A stretch of DNA of 64,000 nucleotides from Ensifer sp. PDNC004 (GCF_016919405.1 NZ_CP070352.1:992001-1056000); one strand, 5' to 3'; shown: positions 17,113-26,567, counted from the first letter of the stretch. Notes: generated by a model not told the origin, from the letters alone. Numbers and translations are program-made.

Positions 17113-17739
17113 CTACTTGCGTGCCGCCATGGTGTTGTAGCTGGTGATGAGGTTGCGGTAGTCCGGGATGTGGTTCGAAAACAGCGTGCCGAGGCCTTCG
17201 ATGTCGTTGCGCCAGTCGCGGTGCAGTTCACAGGCAACGCCAAACCAGGTCATCAGCTGAACGCCGGCGGCGGTCATGCGCGACCATGCGGAATCGCGGG
17301 TCACCTCGTTGAAGGTGCCGGAAGCATCCGTGACCACGAAGACCTCGAAGCCTTCCTCGATCGCCGAAAGCGCCGGGAAGGCCACGCAGACCTCGGTCAC
17401 CACGCCGGCGATCAGCAACTGCTTCTTGCCGGTGGCCTTTACGGCCTTGACGAAGTCCTCGTTGTCCCAGGCGTTGATCTGGCCCGGGCGGGGAATGAAG
17501 GGCGCATCGGGAAACTGTTCCTTCAACTCCGGCACCAGCGGGCCGTTCGGGCCGTCCTCGAAGCTGGTGGTCAGAACCGTCGGCAGCTTGAAGTACTTGG
17601 CGAGATCACCAAGCGCCAGCACGTTGTTCTTGAACTTGTCCGGGTCGAAGTCGCGCACCAGCGACAACAGGCCGGTCTGATGGTCGACGAGCAGGACGGC
17701 AACATCATCCTTGTTGAGGCGTACGTAGGGCTTGGTCAT
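17113..17739 (-). CDS. Isochorismatase-like cysteine hydrolase (YcaC type)
   Basis: 208 residues. The cysteine-hydrolase triad is visible: Asp in VLLVDHQTGL, Lys in KAVKATGKKQLLI, and Cys in GVVTEVCVAFPALSA with the preceding cis-peptide pattern. Members hydrolyse amides or ethers; YcaC-like ones have no agreed substrate. ATG 17739 follows AAGGACTTCCG. Divergent from a LysR regulator across 143 bp, which probably governs it. It is not next to siderophore genes, so a link to 2,3-dihydroxybenzoate synthesis is unlikely. Confidence 0.87.
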   Translation of the reverse strand: MTKPYVRLNKDDVAVLLVDHQTGLLSLVRDFDPDKFKNNVLALGDLAKYFKLPTVLTTSFEDGPNGPLVPELKEQFPDAPFIPRPGQINAWDNEDFVKAVKATGKKQLLIAGVVTEVCVAFPALSAIEEGFEVFVVTDASGTFNEVTRDSAWSRMTAAGVQLMTWFGVACELHRDWRNDIEGLGTLFSNHIPDYRNLITSYNTMAARK

Positions 17740-17882
17740 CGGAAGTCCTTTCCTTCGTTTGGTTTCATCACCGCCAGCGACCGTCGTTGCCGCTTGATCC
17801 ACTGTGATTGAACGTAAGCTACTGCAGGACCGTCACCGCAAAAAGATTGTGAATTTCGACGCAGCGTCCTATCAATAGAACG

Positions 17883-18830
17883 ATGCAAGATCTGAACGAC
17901 CTCTATTATTTTGTCCAAGTCGTCGAGCACGGCGGCTTTGCGGCTGCGGCGCGGGCGACCGGTACGCAGAAATCGCGGCTGAGCCGGCGCATTGCTGTCC
18001 TGGAAGACCGGATCGGCGTCCGGCTTATCCAGCGTTCGCCACGCCGGTTCTTCGTTACCGATGTCGGCCGCGAATATTACCAGCGCTGCGTTGCGGTGTT
18101 AATCGAGGCGGAAGCGGCCGATGCCTTCATCGCGCAGCATCAGGGAGAGCCGCAGGGCATCATCCGGGTGAGCTGCCCGACCGCGTTGATCTCGTTCCAG
18201 TTCGGCCGGCTCTTTGCCCGGTTCATGACCGCTCATCCCCGGATCGGCCTGCATCTGGAAAGCACCAACCGGCGCGTGGACGTGATCGCCGAAGGCTTCG
18301 ACGTTTCGATCCGTGTCCGGTTCCCGCCGCTGGAAAAGAGCGAACTGGTGATGCGCAAGCTTGACGACAGTTCGCAATATCTCGTCGCCAGGCCCGGATT
18401 TCTGAAGGCGCCGATTGGCGAGCCCGCACAACTGACGGGATTGCCGAGCCTTGCCTGGACCTCGGCGACGCACACCTATGAATGGCGGCTGGAAAGCGCC
18501 GATGGAGAGCGCGCCGTCGTCCGCCACGAGCCCCGCTTCCTGACCGACGACATGGCTGCGCTGCGCGAAGCGGCACTCGACGGCGCGGGTATCGTGCAAC
18601 TGCCGACGATGATGATCTGGAAGGACCTGGCAGCTGGTACGCTGGTGCCCGTCCTGCCGCAGTGGCGCCCCGCGTCCGGCGTCGTGCACGCCGTCTTCCC
18701 TTCGCGGCGCGGGCTGCTGCCCTCCGTCCGTACCTTCATCGACTTTCTTGCCCAGGAATGCGCCGCCGATCGCCTGACGATCGACGAGAGCCTGGCATGG
18801 CAGGCAACGCCACCCCATATCACTGCCTAG
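17883..18830 (+). CDS. LysR family transcriptional regulator
   Basis: 315 residues: HTH at 1-60 (FAAAARATGTQKSRLSRRIAVLEDRIG) and a LysR substrate-binding domain from about 90. The divergent isochorismatase-like gene is the natural target. The effector is unknown. Confidence 0.92.
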   Translation: MQDLNDLYYFVQVVEHGGFAAAARATGTQKSRLSRRIAVLEDRIGVRLIQRSPRRFFVTDVGREYYQRCVAVLIEAEAADAFIAQHQGEPQGIIRVSCPTALISFQFGRLFARFMTAHPRIGLHLESTNRRVDVIAEGFDVSIRVRFPPLEKSELVMRKLDDSSQYLVARPGFLKAPIGEPAQLTGLPSLAWTSATHTYEWRLESADGERAVVRHEPRFLTDDMAALREAALDGAGIVQLPTMMIWKDLAAGTLVPVLPQWRPASGVVHAVFPSRRGLLPSVRTFIDFLAQECAADRLTIDESLAWQATPPHITA

Positions 18831-19064
18831 CGCATCCGGCGGTCAAGCGGGCTCACGTCAAGGTGCCGTCCTCGGCGGGCCTCCCGCGGACCCATGCGCC
18901 GGCCGCATGGGTGCCATTCCTTGCATATCCGGCCGCAACGCACGATCTTGATGGAGAAGCCGCGTTCGACGCCGGCTCCCCTCCTGGACCCACCCCAGTC
19001 GTAGACTTTTCCCCCGGCTTCGGCCGGCGCGGCCATTTCGGCTTGAACAATAGGGAAGGTAATC

Positions 19065-19358
19065 ATGCAGACAACTGCCAAGACCCCCGACGCCAAGACA
19101 CTGGATGCCATGACGCTGGATGAACGTTCGAACATGATGGCGCTGGTAGCAGAAGCGCTCGAGGCAACGGCCGAGAAGGCCTACGAGATCGGCGACGACC
19201 GGTTCGCTGAGAACTCGATCAGCCTCGCCAACATCATCATCGGTTGTGCGGACGACCTGGTCGTCGGCGACTTGCCAGCCGCCGAACTGCTTTTGCAACA
19301 GGGCATCGCACTTCTCAGCCTGTTTCCGGGCGAGCCCCGGGAATTCACCCTGCACTAG
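19065..19358 (+). CDS. Hypothetical small helical protein
   Basis: 97 residues, acidic, with helical repeats of Ala/Leu/Glu (for example MALVAEALEATAEKAYEIGDDRFAE). Not recognised. No signal peptide or membrane segment. It lies 234 bp after the LysR gene, and that gap holds nothing convincing. The codon pattern looks coding. Confidence 0.65.
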   Translation: MQTTAKTPDAKTLDAMTLDERSNMMALVAEALEATAEKAYEIGDDRFAENSISLANIIIGCADDLVVGDLPAAELLLQQGIALLSLFPGEPREFTLH

Positions 19359-19394
19359 CCCGTGCGATCACGGCCGACGGCCAGTCGGCCGTGG

Positions 19395-20093
19395 TCAGGC
19401 GTCCCCGAGCGCGAGATCGACCGCGGCAAGCGCGTGGATCTCAGTCGTGTCGAACACCGGGACCGGGCTATCGGCCTGCGAAATCAACAGCATGATCTCG
19501 GTGCAGCCCATGATGATCGCTTCGGCGCCGGCATCCACGAGCCGTGCGATGATGGTGCGGTAAGCGTCACGTGAGCTGTCCTTGACGATACCGGCCACGA
19601 GTTCGCGGTAGATGATCTCGTGCACCTTCGCCCGGTCTTCCGCCTCCGGCACCAGCACATCGAGACCGAATTTTTCCGCCAAGCGACCCTTGTAGAAGTC
19701 CTGCTCCATGGTGAAGGCCGTTCCGAGCAGGCCGACCTTGCGAAGGCCTGCCGCCTTGATCTTTTCTGCCGTGGGGTCGGCGATATGCAAGAGCGGAATG
19801 GAGACGGCGGCCGAAACGTCCGCTGCCATCTTGTGCATGGTGTTGGTGCAGATCATCAGGAAATCGGCGCCGCCGGCCTCAAGACGCCGCGCCGCGGCGA
19901 TCATCTCTCCCGTCAAAGCCGGCCAGTCGCCGTGATGCTGCAGGCGTTCGATCTCGCCGAAGTCCATCGACCACATCAGCGATTTCGCCGAGTGCACGCC
20001 GCCAAGGCGCTCGCGAACTGTCTCGTTGATGATGCGGTAATACTCCGCCGAGCTCTCCCAGCTCATGCCGCCGATCAGGCCGATGACCTTCAT
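19395..20093 (-). CDS. Aspartate/glutamate racemase family protein
   Basis: 232 residues. The two cysteines of the PLP-independent racemase mechanism are present in MICTNTMHK (first half) and IIMGCTEIMLL (second half), and GLIGGMSWESSAEYY is the family N-terminus. It would interconvert L- and D-aspartate or a related acid. ATG 20093 follows GGGAG; a longer start lies 18 nt upstream. Divergent from the binding-protein gene of the Opp-type operon, so it may belong to the same catabolic unit (inference). Confidence 0.88.
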   Translation of the reverse strand: MKVIGLIGGMSWESSAEYYRIINETVRERLGGVHSAKSLMWSMDFGEIERLQHHGDWPALTGEMIAAARRLEAGGADFLMICTNTMHKMAADVSAAVSIPLLHIADPTAEKIKAAGLRKVGLLGTAFTMEQDFYKGRLAEKFGLDVLVPEAEDRAKVHEIIYRELVAGIVKDSSRDAYRTIIARLVDAGAEAIIMGCTEIMLLISQADSPVPVFDTTEIHALAAVDLALGDA

Positions 20094-20231
20094 TTTCTTC
20101 TCCCTTTTCAATCCGGACTCCGGGCTAACAAATCCCGCGCCGTCGCGATAGCGCCCACCCGTTTATGCACCTCCAGGACAAGGGGTCCTGCTTGCCGCTG
20201 CCGGCGGTTGTGACACGACGACGACAGCCGG

Positions 20232-20299
20232 TTGACATTTGCAGCTTTGTGCCGTTTTATATTCCAAAATAAAGAACGACATAGCATAACTATGGAATA
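20232..20299 (+). promoter_or_regulatory. Promoter region of the Opp-type operon with TATTCC/GGAATA half-sites
   Basis: A TTGACA at 20232-20237 is followed after 17 nt by TTTTAT (20255-20260), a plausible sigma-70-type promoter. TATTCC (20260-20265) and GGAATA (20294-20299) form an inverted repeat with a 28-nt gap. The same half-sites flank an 8-nt gap at 26491-26510 in front of the IclR gene; the 20-nt difference is about two helical turns. Confidence 0.5.
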
Positions 20300-20314
20300 T
20301 GAGGAGGAGCAAAT

Positions 20315-21844
20315 ATGAAATCGACTAAACTCGCATTGCTTATTGGAACCGCATTGGTGGCATCGGCAACCCTCGCCTTTGCACAGGAAAAGGGCGGCGT
20401 GATCACCGTCGCAACCGTCGGCGAACCGCCGACCCTTGACCCGATGGCATCGACGGCCGACCTCGTCGGCATCGTCTCGCAACACATTTTCGAAACGCTC
20501 TACACCTTCGACAAGGACTGGAAGCCGACGCCGCTGCTCGCCGCCAGCCTGCCGGAGATCAGCGCCGACGGCAAAATCTACACGATCAAGCTGCGTTCGG
20601 GCGTCAAGTTCCACGACGGCACCGATCTCGACTCGAAGGACGTCGTCGCCTCGCTCGAGCGTTGGACCAAGGTCGCCTCGCGCGGCAAGCAGACGGCAAC
20701 GACGATTTCCGGCATCGAAGCGGTCGACCCGCTGACGGTAAAGATCTCGCTGGCCACCCCTTACGCACCGCTCGTCTCGCTGCTCGCCTTCAACAACTCC
20801 GCGGCAATCGTGCTTCCGTCCGAAAAGCAGGCCGAGCCGATGACCGATTTCGTCGGCACCGGCCCCTACCAGCTGAAGGAGCGCAAGGCGGACCAGTATA
20901 TCCAGCTGACCCGCTACGACGCCTACAAAACGCCGGAAGGCGAGGCCAACGGCTATGGCGGCGCCCGCCACCAATATGCCGACGAAATCCGTTTCGTGCC
21001 GGTTCCGGATCCGAACACCCGCGTCGAGGCCGCCGTTTCCGGCCAGTACGACTATGTCGATAGTCTGCCGGTCGAATCCTTCGAGCGCGTCAAGGGTTCG
21101 AGCGCCTCCGAACCCGTGATGCTGCAGCCGTTCGGCTGGCCGGTCTTCGTCTTGAACTCCGGCAACGGCATGACCAAGAACCTCGACCTGCGCAAGGCGA
21201 TCCGCGCTTCGCTCAGCATGGAAGACATGATGGCCGCCGCCTTCGGCACCACCGACTTCTATGCGCTCGACGCCGCTCTCTACCCGTCGCAGTTCACCTG
21301 GCGGACCGATGCCGGCACCGAAGGCGCCTACAACATCGCCGATGCGGAAAAGGCCGGCGAACTCCTGAAGGCCGCCGGCTACAAGGGCGAGCCGCTGCGC
21401 ATCCTGACCAGCCGCCAGTACGAGTTCCACTACAAGATGGCGCAGGTCGCCGCCGAGTACCTGAAACTCGCCGGTTTCACCGTCGATCTGCAGGTGGTCG
21501 ACTGGGCAACGCTCACCCAGCGCCGCGCCGACCCGACGCTCTGGGACATCTACATCACCCACAGCCCCTTCCTGCCGGAACCGGCGCTGATCGGCATGAT
21601 GTCGACGAAGGCGCCCGGCAACTGGGATACGCCGGCGCGTGCCAAGGCGGTCGATGCCTTCAACGCCGAATCCGACCCGGCCAAGCGCGTGGCGCTGTGG
21701 GCCGACGTGCAGAAGGTGATCTTCGAAGAAGTGCCGTTCATCAAGATCGGCGACTTCAACGCGCTCTCGGCCAAGTCAAAGACGCTTGAGGGCGTCTCAC
21801 CGGCCCCGTGGCCGTACTTCTGGAACGCTTCGATCAAGAAGTAA
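20315..21844 (+). CDS. ABC transporter substrate-binding protein (family 5, Opp/Dpp type)
   Basis: 509 residues with a signal peptide (MKSTKLALLIGTALVASATLAFAQ) and a family 5 extracellular solute-binding domain (GEPPTLDPMASTAD, LRSGVKFHDGTDL). It captures a peptide-like or oligo-ligand in the periplasm for the permeases that follow. GAGGAGGAG lies just before the ATG. It is the first gene of an operon that also encodes an amidohydrolase and a RidA protein, which suggests an acylated amino acid or similar ligand rather than a general dipeptide (inference). Confidence 0.93.
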   Translation: MKSTKLALLIGTALVASATLAFAQEKGGVITVATVGEPPTLDPMASTADLVGIVSQHIFETLYTFDKDWKPTPLLAASLPEISADGKIYTIKLRSGVKFHDGTDLDSKDVVASLERWTKVASRGKQTATTISGIEAVDPLTVKISLATPYAPLVSLLAFNNSAAIVLPSEKQAEPMTDFVGTGPYQLKERKADQYIQLTRYDAYKTPEGEANGYGGARHQYADEIRFVPVPDPNTRVEAAVSGQYDYVDSLPVESFERVKGSSASEPVMLQPFGWPVFVLNSGNGMTKNLDLRKAIRASLSMEDMMAAAFGTTDFYALDAALYPSQFTWRTDAGTEGAYNIADAEKAGELLKAAGYKGEPLRILTSRQYEFHYKMAQVAAEYLKLAGFTVDLQVVDWATLTQRRADPTLWDIYITHSPFLPEPALIGMMSTKAPGNWDTPARAKAVDAFNAESDPAKRVALWADVQKVIFEEVPFIKIGDFNALSAKSKTLEGVSPAPWPYFWNASIKK

Positions 21845-21964
21845 GCTCCCCCCTCCCAAGGGACTTCGGCGGATGTTCGGGCAAAAGCCCGGCGTCCGCC
21901 TGAAGGGGCGCGTCGCTCCGCCTCCACCTTTCGGCGGGGCGCACAGGAAAGGTTCGAGGCCACC

Positions 21965-22906
21965 ATGTTACGCTACATCTTCCAACGGCTGATGGGCATG
22001 ATCGTCGTCATGGCGATCGTCGTCACGATCGTCTTCGTCATCGTCCGCGTGACGCCTGGGGACCCGGCCGCCGTCATGCTCGGTCCGGAAGCGACCCAGG
22101 AGGACATTTCGGCGCTGCGCACCCGGCTTGGCCTCGACCAGTCGCTCGGCCTGCAATATGTCTACTATATCGGACAGCTGCTGCAGGGCGATCTCGGCCA
22201 GTCGATCTTCCTCAACCAGCCGGTCACGTCGGCCTTGGCAGAGCGTGCCGAACCAACCTTCTTCCTGACGCTTTTCTCTATCCTGATCGCCTGCGCCATC
22301 GCGCTGCCGATCGGCATCTACGCCGCCTACAGGCGCGGCTCCTTCGTCGACCAGGCGGCAACGACACTCGCCATGTTGGCGGCGAGCATACCGAGCTTCT
22401 GGCTCGGCCTGATCCTGATCCAGGTGCTGGCGGTGCGCTTCGGCTGGTTCCCGGTCTCCGGCTATGGCGGCCCCGGTTCCTCCTTCGCGGACCGCATGTA
22501 CCACCTGGCACTGCCGGCGATCGCGCTCGGCGTGGTCTCCTCGGCACTGATCCTGCGCTTCACCCGCGCCTCGATGCTCGACGTGCTCGGCGACGACTTC
22601 ATTCGCACCGCCCGGGCCAAGGGCCTTGGCGAACGCAAGGTGGTTATGAAACACGCGCTGAAAAACGCGCTGATCCCGATCCTGACGATCATCGGCCTCA
22701 CCGCCGCCGTGCTGATTTCCGGCGCCGTCGTCACCGAAACCGTCTTCGGCCTGCCCGGCGTCGGCAATCTCGTCGTCTCCGCCGTGCTTCGCCGCGATTA
22801 TCCGGTCATCCAGGGCGCGCTGCTCGTGATTGCAGCACTCTACGTGCTGATCAATTTCGCGATCGACATGCTCTATCTCCTCGTTGATCCAAGGGTGCGC
22901 TACTGA
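21965..22906 (+). CDS. ABC transporter permease (DppB type)
   Basis: 313 residues with six membrane helices. Typical DppB/GsiC N-terminus MLRYIFQRLMGMIVVM and the EAA-like loop DDFIRTARAKGLGERKVVMKHALKNALIPI that docks the ATPase. Ribosome site AGGAAAGGTTCGAGG precedes it. Its TGA overlaps the ATG of the next permease by one base, giving translational coupling. Confidence 0.94.
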   Translation: MLRYIFQRLMGMIVVMAIVVTIVFVIVRVTPGDPAAVMLGPEATQEDISALRTRLGLDQSLGLQYVYYIGQLLQGDLGQSIFLNQPVTSALAERAEPTFFLTLFSILIACAIALPIGIYAAYRRGSFVDQAATTLAMLAASIPSFWLGLILIQVLAVRFGWFPVSGYGGPGSSFADRMYHLALPAIALGVVSSALILRFTRASMLDVLGDDFIRTARAKGLGERKVVMKHALKNALIPILTIIGLTAAVLISGAVVTETVFGLPGVGNLVVSAVLRRDYPVIQGALLVIAALYVLINFAIDMLYLLVDPRVRY

Positions 22907-23775
22907 TGGCTATCACCGTATCCGCCCCCTCCGAGAGCGAGGGCCGCAAGTTCATCCGCCGGCTGCTGAAGCGCAAGACCGTTGCCTTCGGCCTGATCGT
23001 TCTCACCGTCTTCGTGCTGCTCGCCGCCTTCGCGCCGCTGATTGCGCCTTACGCACCCGGCAAGCTCTCGATCGTCAACCGCCTGCAGCCGCCGAGCCTG
23101 CAATGGTTCTTCGGCACGGACGAGTTCGGTCGCGACGTCTTTTCCCGCACCATCTATGCGGGACGCCTGTCGCTGTTTGTCGGCGCCGCCGTCGTCACGC
23201 TCGCAACCGTGATCGGCGTGGTGCTCGGCCTTCTTGCCGGCTTCTTCCAGAAGCTCGACACGCCGATCGCCCGCGTCATCGACGCGATGATGGCTTTTCC
23301 GGACATCCTGCTGGCAATCGCGCTGGTCGCCGCCCTCGGCCCGTCGCTGACGACCGTCATCATCGCGCTCAGCATCGTCTACGCGCCGCGGCTCGCCCGC
23401 GTCGTACGCGCCTCTACGCTGGTCATCCGCGAGCTACCCTATGTCGAGGCGGCGCGTGCGCTCGGCATCTCGACGCCGCACATCATGACGCGGCACGTGT
23501 TGCGCAACCTGCTGTCGCCGGTCCTCGTCCAGGGCACCTTCCTCTTCGCCCATGCGATGCTCGCCGAAGCCGGCCTTTCCTTCCTCGGCGTCGGCGTCAG
23601 CCCGGAAATCCCCACATGGGGCACGATGATCGCCTCGGGCCGGCAATATATCGGCCAGGCCGACTGGGTAACGCTCTTCCCGGGCATCGCCATCGTGCTT
23701 TCGGTGCTGTCGCTGCAGATGGTCGGGGACGGCCTGCGCGACATGCTCGACCCCCGCCTCAGAAAGGATCTGTAA
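22906..23775 (+). CDS. ABC transporter permease (DppC type)
   Basis: 289 residues. DppC-type layout: N-terminal cytoplasmic tail, one helix, periplasmic part with FGTDEFGRDVFSRTIYAGRLSL, then five helices including the EAA-like loop YVEAARALGISTPHIMTRHVLRN. Partners the preceding permease. It begins inside the stop codon of that gene and is followed after 3 bp by the amidohydrolase gene. Confidence 0.94.
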   Translation: MAITVSAPSESEGRKFIRRLLKRKTVAFGLIVLTVFVLLAAFAPLIAPYAPGKLSIVNRLQPPSLQWFFGTDEFGRDVFSRTIYAGRLSLFVGAAVVTLATVIGVVLGLLAGFFQKLDTPIARVIDAMMAFPDILLAIALVAALGPSLTTVIIALSIVYAPRLARVVRASTLVIRELPYVEAARALGISTPHIMTRHVLRNLLSPVLVQGTFLFAHAMLAEAGLSFLGVGVSPEIPTWGTMIASGRQYIGQADWVTLFPGIAIVLSVLSLQMVGDGLRDMLDPRLRKDL

Positions 23776-23778
23776 GTC

Positions 23779-24990
23779 ATGGCTAACGAAACCAGCAGCA
23801 AGGGGCCGGTCCTGCTCCGCCAGGTGAAGCCCGTCGCCTTCGGCATGGCCGCACCGGCAGAAACCATCGACATCCTCGTCGACGGCGAAGGTCGCATCGC
23901 CGCACTCGGCCGGAACCTTCAGGCCCCGGACGGCGCACGCCGTATCGAAGGCAATGGCGCCTGGATCTCGCCCGGCTGGATCGACCTGCACGCCCATGTC
24001 TGGCATGGCGGCACCGATATCTCCGTTCGCCCGCAGCTTTGCGGCATGGAGCGCGGCGTCACCACCATCGTCGATGCGGGCTCGGCGGGTGAAGCCAATT
24101 TCCACGGTTTCCGCGAATACATCATCGAGCCGTCGCGCGAACGCATCAAGGCGTTCCTCAATCTCGGCTCGATCGGCCTTGTCGCCTGCAACCGCGTCAG
24201 CGAACTCTCCGACATCCGCTCGATCGACATCGACCGTATCATCGCCTGCTACCAGGAAAACCGCGAACACATCGTCGGCCTGAAGGTGCGCGCCAGCCAT
24301 GTGATCACCGGTTCCTGGGGTGTCACGCCGGTGAAGCTCGGCAAGAAGATCGCCAAGATCCTGAAGATCCCGATGATGGTGCATGTCGGCGAACCGCCGG
24401 CGCTTTACGACGAAGTACTCGAAATCCTCGGACCCGGCGACATCGTCACCCATTGCTTCAACGGCAAGGCGGGCTCCAGCATCATCGAGGACGAGGACCT
24501 GTTCGAGCTTGCCGAACGCTGCGCCGGCGAAGGCATCCGTCTCGATATCGGCCATGGCGGCGCCTCGTTCTCCTTCCGCGTCGCGGAAGTGGCGATCGCC
24601 CGCGGTCTGCTGCCCTTCTCGATCTCCACCGACGTGCACCTGCGCAGCATGAACCAGTCCGTCTGGGACCTCGGCACCACCATGTCGAAGCTGCTCAGCG
24701 TCGGCATGCCCTTCGAAAAGGTGGTCGAGGCCGTGACCCAGGCGCCGGCTTCGGTCATCCGCCTGCCGATGGACAATCTGCTTACCGTCGGCGCCCGCGC
24801 CGAATTCACCCTCTTCGACCTCGTCGATAGCGAGCTCCGGGTCTTCGATTCCCTCGGCGCCGAAGCCCATCTCAACCGCCTCTTCGAGCCCCGCTACGCG
24901 GTGATGGGCACCGAGGTGGTTGCCGCCAACCGTTACCAGCCGCAGCATGTCGAATGCCCCGACCACAGCCACGGCTTCAGCTACCGCTGA
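23779..24990 (+). CDS. COG3964-type amidohydrolase/deacetylase
   Basis: 403 residues of the amidohydrolase superfamily. Metal-binding pieces are visible: DLHAHVWHGG (HxH), GLKVRASH (probable carboxylated lysine), MMVHVGEPP and VTHCFNG (histidines), and RLDIGHGGASF (aspartate). The closest studied group is COG3964 (Atu3266, EF_0837); these enzymes hydrolyse acetylated hydroxy acids such as acetyl-(R)-mandelate in vitro, while the physiological substrate is unclear. It lies 3 bp after the permease gene and is followed by ridA, so it probably acts on the imported compound. Confidence 0.85.
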   Translation: MANETSSKGPVLLRQVKPVAFGMAAPAETIDILVDGEGRIAALGRNLQAPDGARRIEGNGAWISPGWIDLHAHVWHGGTDISVRPQLCGMERGVTTIVDAGSAGEANFHGFREYIIEPSRERIKAFLNLGSIGLVACNRVSELSDIRSIDIDRIIACYQENREHIVGLKVRASHVITGSWGVTPVKLGKKIAKILKIPMMVHVGEPPALYDEVLEILGPGDIVTHCFNGKAGSSIIEDEDLFELAERCAGEGIRLDIGHGGASFSFRVAEVAIARGLLPFSISTDVHLRSMNQSVWDLGTTMSKLLSVGMPFEKVVEAVTQAPASVIRLPMDNLLTVGARAEFTLFDLVDSELRVFDSLGAEAHLNRLFEPRYAVMGTEVVAANRYQPQHVECPDHSHGFSYR

Positions 24991-25027
24991 GGCAAGGCAC
25001 CAGAATTCAGAAATGACAGGATATCGC

Positions 25028-25528
25028 GTGAACAGTCTGGATCAGAAGAAGACCACCTCTGCTGCCGTCTCACCCTATGAGCGGCTGCAAGCCCTCGGCA
25101 TCGATCTACCACCGGCGCCACCGCCGATCGCCAACTTCGTCACCCATGTGCAGGAAGGCAATATTCTCTACCTCTCCGGCCAGGGCCCGCGCGAAGTCGA
25201 CGGCCACCTGCATGCCGGTAAGGTCGGCGCCGAGGTTGACGTCGACAGCGCCTACCAGCACGCGCGACTGACGGGCATAAACCTCTTGGCCGTCATGCAT
25301 GACGCGCTCGGTGATCTCGGGCGGGTCAAGCGGATCGTCAAGCTGCTCGGCATGGTCAACGCCGTGCCCGATTTCGAGGAACATCCGCGCGTCATCAACG
25401 GTTGCTCGGATCTGCTGATGGATGTTTTCGGAGAGGCCGGCAGCCATGCCCGCTCGGCGGTGGGTTTCGGGTCGCTACCCGGAAACATCACCGTCGAGAT
25501 CGAGGCGATCGTCGCTCTGCACGACTAA
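25028..25528 (+). CDS. RidA family protein
   Basis: About 166 residues of the YjgF/YER057c/UK114 family; RidA proteins hydrolyse reactive enamine/imine intermediates released by PLP enzymes. The core is NILYLSGQGPREVDG and VKLLGMVNAVPDFEEHPRVINGCSDLL. This is a longer variant than RidA itself (about 130 residues), with an extra N-terminus. GTG 25028 has AGGA 6 nt upstream; ATG 25013 is the alternative. It sits 37 bp after the amidohydrolase. The SelA-like PLP enzyme nearby would be a natural source of an imine substrate. Confidence 0.88.
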   Translation: MNSLDQKKTTSAAVSPYERLQALGIDLPPAPPPIANFVTHVQEGNILYLSGQGPREVDGHLHAGKVGAEVDVDSAYQHARLTGINLLAVMHDALGDLGRVKRIVKLLGMVNAVPDFEEHPRVINGCSDLLMDVFGEAGSHARSAVGFGSLPGNITVEIEAIVALHD

Positions 25529-25543
25529 CGACAGGAGTTTGGA

Positions 25544-26362
25544 TCAGTGGCTGCGCCAGCCCATCATCTTTTCGATCCGCTCGGCGGAAACCCTGACGTG
25601 ATCGGCGTAGAACGCCCGGTCGTCGAGGATTTTCTGCTCGGGCAGCACGATCGAGATCGTGGCGGCGCAATTGCCCTTGTCGTCGAGGATCGGGGCGGCG
25701 ACGCAGGCGACCGCATAGTCGGATTCACCCGCCTGGATCGACAGCCGTGCCGCAAGCGCGCTCTCGGCCTGGTCGGAAAGGGCGGCCGGATCGATGTCAG
25801 CGCGACCGGTCGGCGAGGTGCGGGCACAGCGGCGGAACAGCTCGAGCCGTTCATCGGCCGGAAGATGCCCGACGAGCAGGCGGCCGGACGCCGTCCAGTT
25901 GAGCGGCACGCGGGTACCGACGCGCGAGGTCACCTGGAAATGGCCGGGACCGTCGGCCATGGCGAGCACCTGCATGTAGTCGCCGTCGCGACCGCAAAGC
26001 TGGATCGTCTCGGCGACTTCGCGGCCGAGGTCGTGCATTTCGCGGGTGGCAACGCCGAGAAAATCGAGCGAGCGGGCATAGGCAAGGCCATAGTGATAAA
26101 GCCGGTCGCCGAGCCAGACGAGCCCGTCGGCGTCACGACTGAGCAGGTTCTTCTCGACCATGTCGTCGACAGTGACGTAAGCGGTCGACAGCGGCGCGCC
26201 GACGGCCTTGGCAATGGCGTAGACGCCGCTCGGGGAACCCGTCTCATAAAGGAAATCGAGCACCTGCAAGGCGCGATCCATGCCGCTCACGCGCGAACGG
26301 CGCGGCTTGCCGGTCGTTTCGATATCGTCGGTCGGCTCGACGCCGGTCATCGTCTTGTCCAC
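25544..26362 (-). CDS. IclR family transcriptional regulator
   Basis: 272 residues: winged HTH at about 25-85 (RALQVLDFLYETGSPSGVYAIAKAVGAPLSTAYVTVDDMVEKN) and an IclR effector-binding domain from about 105. It sits inside the catabolic unit between ridA and the SelA-like gene, on the opposite strand. GTG 26362 is preferred because AGGAG lies 7 nt upstream; ATG 26350 also possible. The palindrome at 26485-26517 in the divergent promoter is its likely operator. Confidence 0.9.
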   Translation of the reverse strand: MDKTMTGVEPTDDIETTGKPRRSRVSGMDRALQVLDFLYETGSPSGVYAIAKAVGAPLSTAYVTVDDMVEKNLLSRDADGLVWLGDRLYHYGLAYARSLDFLGVATREMHDLGREVAETIQLCGRDGDYMQVLAMADGPGHFQVTSRVGTRVPLNWTASGRLLVGHLPADERLELFRRCARTSPTGRADIDPAALSDQAESALAARLSIQAGESDYAVACVAAPILDDKGNCAATISIVLPEQKILDDRAFYADHVRVSAERIEKMMGWRSH

Positions 26363-26484
26363 TGCTTCACTCCTGCACCGCTCGAAGGGCGTGCTGCCGG
26401 TAAAATCTCGGCTTCCGCTTTCGCCGCGCCGCCGATGGCGGCCGCGCCAGGTGGCGGAAAGCCTCACTCATACTTCATTACTAT

Positions 26485-26517
26485 GGTAGATATTCCGCGA
26501 AAACGGAATAGTCTACC
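26485..26517. promoter_or_regulatory. Palindromic candidate IclR operator
   Basis: TATTCCG (26491-26497), CGAAAA spacer, CGGAATA (26504-26510): a perfect 7-bp dyad. It extends outward to GGTAGA (26485-26490) and TCTACC (26512-26517) with one bulged G at 26511. It lies in the divergent gap between the IclR gene and the SelA-like gene, 51 bp before the latter. The half-sites recur in the promoter of the binding-protein gene. Confidence 0.65.
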
Positions 26518-26567
26518 CGTTCCGACCGCCAGAAAATCGCCTGCCAGAAAATCATATGGAGACCACT

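Noticed and set aside
17113..17739. Isochorismatase-like protein as part of siderophore synthesis
   Set aside because: It is the YcaC-like stand-alone type, far from the asb genes, and petrobactin uses 3,4- not 2,3-dihydroxybenzoate.
20108..21562. Long open frame antisense to the substrate-binding protein gene, and a similar one antisense to the amidohydrolase and permease genes (23434-24972)
   Set aside because: Such frames are expected in high-GC DNA; their amino-acid make-up (Arg, Gly, His rich) is that of a shadow and no ribosome site or homology is seen.
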